A stretch of DNA of 64,000 nt, from assembly GCF_025506355.1 (NCBI RefSeq), contig NZ_JANZYP010000020.1, forward strand, positions 54,881 through 118,880. Reading direction: 5' to 3'. The notes beneath the pieces are model-generated. The model did not search any database. It saw only the letters and a program-made list of their open reading frames with translations, and was not told where the DNA came from. The DNA comes from Sphaerisporangium corydalis. Its GTDB lineage: Bacteria; Actinomycetota; Actinomycetes; Streptosporangiales; Streptosporangiaceae. This document shows positions 61,872-64,000 of the stretch, in pieces. The translations under genes were made by a program, and so were the position numbers. The number at the start of each line of letters is the position of its first letter. The stretch's first letter is position 1.

Positions 61872-62846
61872 ATGCCTTCTCTTCGGCTTCGTACCATGCT
61901 CGCCTCGGCCGCCGCGCTGGCGGCCGTCACGATGGTCACCACCAGCGCGTACGCCGACCCCGGCCACGACAGGCCCGGCTCCCCCTCCCCTGCGGCGCCC
62001 GGAACGACGGACGCCCGCGAACTGCCGGCCAAGGCCGGCAGCCCGGAAACGAACCTGGCCGCCTACCCGAAGCTGACCGACGAGCAGATCGCCGAGAAGG
62101 TCGCCGCGGAACGCGCGGAGAGGGCCAAGACCCCGGTGGACACGACCCCCATCGTGGACGTGACCGCCACGGAGTCGCTTCCCGACGGGACCGTGCGGGT
62201 GGACACCTACACGCCCGCGCAGGGCATGGCCCCCGAGAAGCTCGCCGCCTCGCTGCGCAAGGAGGGGAAGCAGAACGTCAAGGTGACCTCGCACGCCCCT
62301 GAGTCCCACACGAAGTCCGACGTCGGGACCGCGGGGGCCGACGACTGCTCCTACGGCCAGGCGCGGACGGTAACCTGCCCGGTCTCCTACTGGCGGAACC
62401 TGGGCCGGGGAAACCCGGTGGTGATGTTCAGCGACTACTCGAGCGCGGCCTGGCCGACGGACGCCGCCGTCTACAAGTGGAACGTCGTTCCCAACATCGA
62501 CAGCTGGTACCGCTACGGCGGCCACTGCGACGTGCTCAACGACGCCTTCTGCGTCAACGTGTACTCGGCCGACTACGGCGACAACGGCTGGTGGGGACGC
62601 ACCACCCACTACTACATCCCGCCGTACTACGGAGCCATCATCAAGGCGGAAGTAGAGCTCAACGACCACCCCAACCTGACGGCCGCACAGCACAACAGCA
62701 CCGTCATCCACGAACTGGGCCACGTACTCGGCCTGGGCCACAACATGTGGAGCGGCGACGTCATGTACGCGTACACGCCCTACAGGCAGGACATCGGCGG
62801 CGAGAACTCGGCGATGCTCGCGTCGATCTACTCCGTCTACCGCTAA
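61872..62846 (+). CDS. Secreted zinc metalloprotease, metzincin-like
   Basis: A 324-residue preproprotein. Signal peptide (LRTMLASAAALAAVTMVTTS, cleavage after AYA), a charged pro-region (about 30-150), then a catalytic domain with the zinc motif HELGHVLGLGH (280-290) and a Met-turn candidate at Met298 (SGDVMYAY). This HExxHxxGxxH pattern is that of metzincins such as matrixins. Four Cys residues (159, 169, 219, 227) may form disulphides. ATG 61872 was chosen from the signal peptide, as no strong ribosome binding site is seen. The target may be cell-surface or medium proteins. Confidence 0.88.
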   Translation: MPSLRLRTMLASAAALAAVTMVTTSAYADPGHDRPGSPSPAAPGTTDARELPAKAGSPETNLAAYPKLTDEQIAEKVAAERAERAKTPVDTTPIVDVTATESLPDGTVRVDTYTPAQGMAPEKLAASLRKEGKQNVKVTSHAPESHTKSDVGTAGADDCSYGQARTVTCPVSYWRNLGRGNPVVMFSDYSSAAWPTDAAVYKWNVVPNIDSWYRYGGHCDVLNDAFCVNVYSADYGDNGWWGRTTHYYIPPYYGAIIKAEVELNDHPNLTAAQHNSTVIHELGHVLGLGHNMWSGDVMYAYTPYRQDIGGENSAMLASIYSVYR

Positions 62847-62863
62847 AGCCCACCAAGCCGAAA

Positions 62864-62904
62864 CGACCTGGGCACCCTCCACAACATGGAGGGTGCCCAG
62901 GTCG
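62864..62904 (+). terminator. 17-bp perfect hairpin after the metalloprotease gene
   Basis: CGACCTGGGCACCCTCC (62864-62880) and GGAGGGTGCCCAGGTCG (62888-62904) are exact inverted repeats with a 7-base loop, 18 bp after the stop codon. A closely similar hairpin serves tRNA-Lys 1 kb away (63871-63901). Confidence 0.75.
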
Positions 62905-62907
62905 TCG
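62870..62907 (+). repeat. Left copy of 38-bp imperfect direct repeat flanking the tRNA-proximal segment
   Basis: The 38 bp match 63871-63908 at 33 positions, and all five differences are transitions. The copies lie in the same orientation, 1001 bp apart. The right copy is the tRNA-Lys terminator, so the left one may be a duplicated target or att-like end. Confidence 0.5.
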
Positions 62908-63029
62908 GTGTTACGGCGAAGGCCATGGAAGCGGCGAAGAGCCTGGATGTGCAGAAGAAGCCTCGGCCTCGCCATTCGTTCACGCCGGAGTTGCTCAACC
63001 GAATGAAAGAGCACTCTATATCAGAATCC
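62886..63029 (+). other. Short open frame with faint transposase resemblance
   Basis: An in-frame stretch from ATG 62886 (or 62925) to the TGA at 63027-63029 encodes MEAAKSLDVQKKPRPRHSFT and a few more residues. The KPRPRHSFTPEL text faintly recalls the N-terminus of IS3-type OrfA proteins (RRSFTPEF). It has no ribosome binding site and overlaps the hairpin. It is at best a fragment. Confidence 0.2.
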
Positions 63030-63246
63030 TGACGTCCGAATCACTCAGATGATCGATGTTCAGCATTCGCCGCTGGTCTGGCCTGCCAAAGTACGCGCTT
63101 AGTGAGTCCACGATCCCGTAGTTGAGAGCGAGTCGACTGCTCGGATCCTTCTCGTGGGACACCGAGACCCTCATCATCGGCCTGTATCCATCGATTCGAA
63201 ACTCGATATCTGTAGCATTCGGAGAGGATAGAAATATCCGACTCAA
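63016..63246 (-). CDS. Unknown 76-residue protein, second gene of an island pair
   Basis: A polar protein (SRIFLSSPNATDIEFRIDGY, then MRVSVSHEKDPSSRLALNYG) without a recognised family. The TTG start overlaps the stop of the upstream gene by TTGA, so it would be translated by coupling. Codon use is unlike the rest of the window, with ATA, CTA and AGG codons and A/T third bases, suggesting transfer from a lower-GC source. A different frame over the same DNA (63041-63298) is also open but reads as an Arg-rich shadow. Confidence 0.5.
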   Translation of the reverse strand: MSRIFLSSPNATDIEFRIDGYRPMMRVSVSHEKDPSSRLALNYGIVDSLSAYFGRPDQRRMLNIDHLSDSDVRILI

Positions 63247-63635
63247 ATCGCCTGTCCAAGTCCGCCCATAGATGGTCCAGGGTCAGCGCCAAAGGCAACC
63301 ATCTTCGTGATCCACGCGTGTTTGGTCAAACGTGAGCCAGTTGGATCAGGTATTCCAAATGTTTCATCGTCGGGTGGCGCCGAACGGGCGGGGAGGCCTT
63401 TTGCGACCAGCGCGCCGCGAAGGGCCTCCCTTTGGAACTCGTCGTAACCTACTTCGATGTCGACGACATCGTCAGACTGCATCACCGTCAGTGTCGCCAC
63501 ATGCGGGCGAAGGCCGACGGAAATGATGCCCATCCCGGTTTCGGCATTGGCTCGTTGCAATGCCGCCACCTCGTACACCAGTCGCATGCAATTCACGACT
63601 TCGGGAGCATCATCTCGCGTGTCGTCGATTCTCAT
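63243..63635 (-). CDS. Unknown 130-residue protein, first gene of an island pair
   Basis: A soluble protein beginning MRIDDTRDDAPEVVNCMRLV with a mixed alpha/beta composition (ATLTVMQSDDVVDIEVGYDE) and no recognised family. AGAGG precedes the ATG with good spacing. Base composition is lower in GC than the flanks. The next gene overlaps its stop by four bases. The pair lies between 38-bp direct repeats beside tRNA-Lys, and could be an immunity-type or cargo pair, but nothing in the sequence proves a role. Confidence 0.6.
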   Translation of the reverse strand: MRIDDTRDDAPEVVNCMRLVYEVAALQRANAETGMGIISVGLRPHVATLTVMQSDDVVDIEVGYDEFQREALRGALVAKGLPARSAPPDDETFGIPDPTGSRLTKHAWITKMVAFGADPGPSMGGLGQAI

Positions 63636-63870
63636 CGCTACCTCTTGACGATTCCTGCCAGTCGGGGGCCTCGGAATAACGGGGGTCACTATGGTCCCCT
63701 CCGACCCACGATGGACACCAGACCCTTCGATAAGCCGGCTCGCGCGGGAGTGGCACCAATGCCCCGGCACCCAGCCCCGATCCCGGAAGGGACGTGATGG
63801 CCCCGCTCCCGCTCTCGGCCGGTCGCGACCAACGAGTTCACACGACCCACACAGGGCCGGAAATGACTGT

Positions 63871-63908
63871 GGGCACCCTCCACGATGTGGAGAGTGCCCA
63901 GGTCATCG
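63871..63908 (-). terminator. Terminator of tRNA-Lys; right copy of the direct repeat
   Basis: GGGCACCCTCCAC-gatg-TGGAGAGTGCCC forms a long hairpin with one mismatch, about 18 bp after the encoded CCA of the leftward tRNA. The same sequence recurs at 62870-62907. Confidence 0.7.
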
Positions 63909-63918
63909 GCCTTGGCCG

Positions 63919-63995
63919 TGGTGCGCCGCCAGGGACTCGAACCCCGGACCCGCTGATTAAGAGTCAGCTGCTCTAACCAACTGAGCTAGCGGCGC
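63919..63995 (-). tRNA. tRNA-Lys (anticodon CTT), CCA encoded
   Basis: Read on the minus strand the 77 nt begin GCGCCGCTAGCTCAGTTGG and end GCGGCGC-A-CCA. The 7-bp acceptor stem pairs perfectly (63989-63995 with 63923-63929), the anticodon arm is CTGACTCTTAATCAG with CTT in the loop, and the T arm has GGTTCGAGTCC. The CCA at 63921-63919 is part of the gene. tRNA genes are common integration sites, and the flanking segment has features of a small island. Confidence 0.97.
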
Positions 63996-64000
63996 CTGAC

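Noticed and set aside
62886..63029. IS3 transposase gene.
   Set aside because: Only a dozen residues faintly resemble OrfA; there are no inverted repeats of IS type and no OrfB, so I list it only as a doubtful fragment.
63332..63797. Plus-strand small open frames opposite the island genes.
   Set aside because: They lack ribosome binding sites and read as shadows of the minus-strand gene that has a good AGAGG site.

Overview
The window is chromosomal DNA of a high-GC filamentous actinomycete. Nearly all coding sequence has G or C in third codon positions, GTG starts are common, and the gene types fit this group: accessory SecA2, an AfsR/SARP regulator, a streptogrisin-type protease, an SSI-type inhibitor, lipoprotein sugar-binding proteins, and a tRNA-Lys with encoded CCA. 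Perfect CelR/CebR-type boxes (TGGGAGCGCTCCCA) suit a Streptosporangiales-like or Streptomyces-like saprophyte. I cannot name a genus from sequence alone.

Layout. 1-9.6 kb: end of an EamA exporter, a DHA2 drug exporter, secA2, a glutaryl-CoA dehydrogenase-like gene, an ATP-binding (anti-sigma-type) regulator with two CelR-type boxes upstream, a divergent MerR/imine-reductase pair, and DUF5302 and DUF4253 genes. 9.8-13.2 kb: a DUF1707 protein, a MarR-MFS pair, and a deleted MHS transporter pseudogene. 13.4-20.2 kb: a carbohydrate locus with a debranching-type glycosidase divergent from a LacI regulator and a binding protein plus two permeases; no ATPase is present. 20.3-27.1 kb: hemerythrin protein, MerR with its oxidoreductase, small secreted proteins, an HNH nuclease and glpF-glpK. 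27.5-32.9 kb: a two-component system and an RND-type exporter that share an inverted-repeat motif. 33-36.2 kb: a phytanoyl-CoA dioxygenase-like gene divergent from a TIM-barrel/Gfo-Idh pair, and a cupin.

36.4-44.5 kb: a coiled-coil protein, a five-gene Opp/Dpp-type ABC operon with a CelR-like box and an odd nine-codon cistron, and an Nramp metal transporter preceded by an array of degenerate 18-bp repeats. 45-51.3 kb: a membrane protein, a small basic protein, a large TPR protein, and a polar amino-acid-type ABC operon whose first gene is an internally deleted flavin monooxygenase that still overlaps the permease start. 51.3-62.9 kb is rich in secreted proteins and regulators: an ice-binding-type protein, a convergent SSI-inhibitor/streptogrisin-protease pair, a dienelactone hydrolase, an AfsR-type regulator, a GlxA-type regulator, a two-domain bulb lectin and a metzincin-type metalloprotease. 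62.9-64 kb is a lower-GC stretch beside tRNA-Lys, bounded by 38-bp imperfect direct repeats, with two overlapping unknown genes.

The clearest themes are uptake of oligosaccharides, glycerol and amino acids, export of toxic compounds under small-molecule sensing regulators, and secreted proteolysis with its own inhibitor. The most useful new observations are regulatory: the shared two-component/RND operator, the paired CelR-type boxes, tandem LacI operators, and a decayed gene that may be kept for translational coupling.
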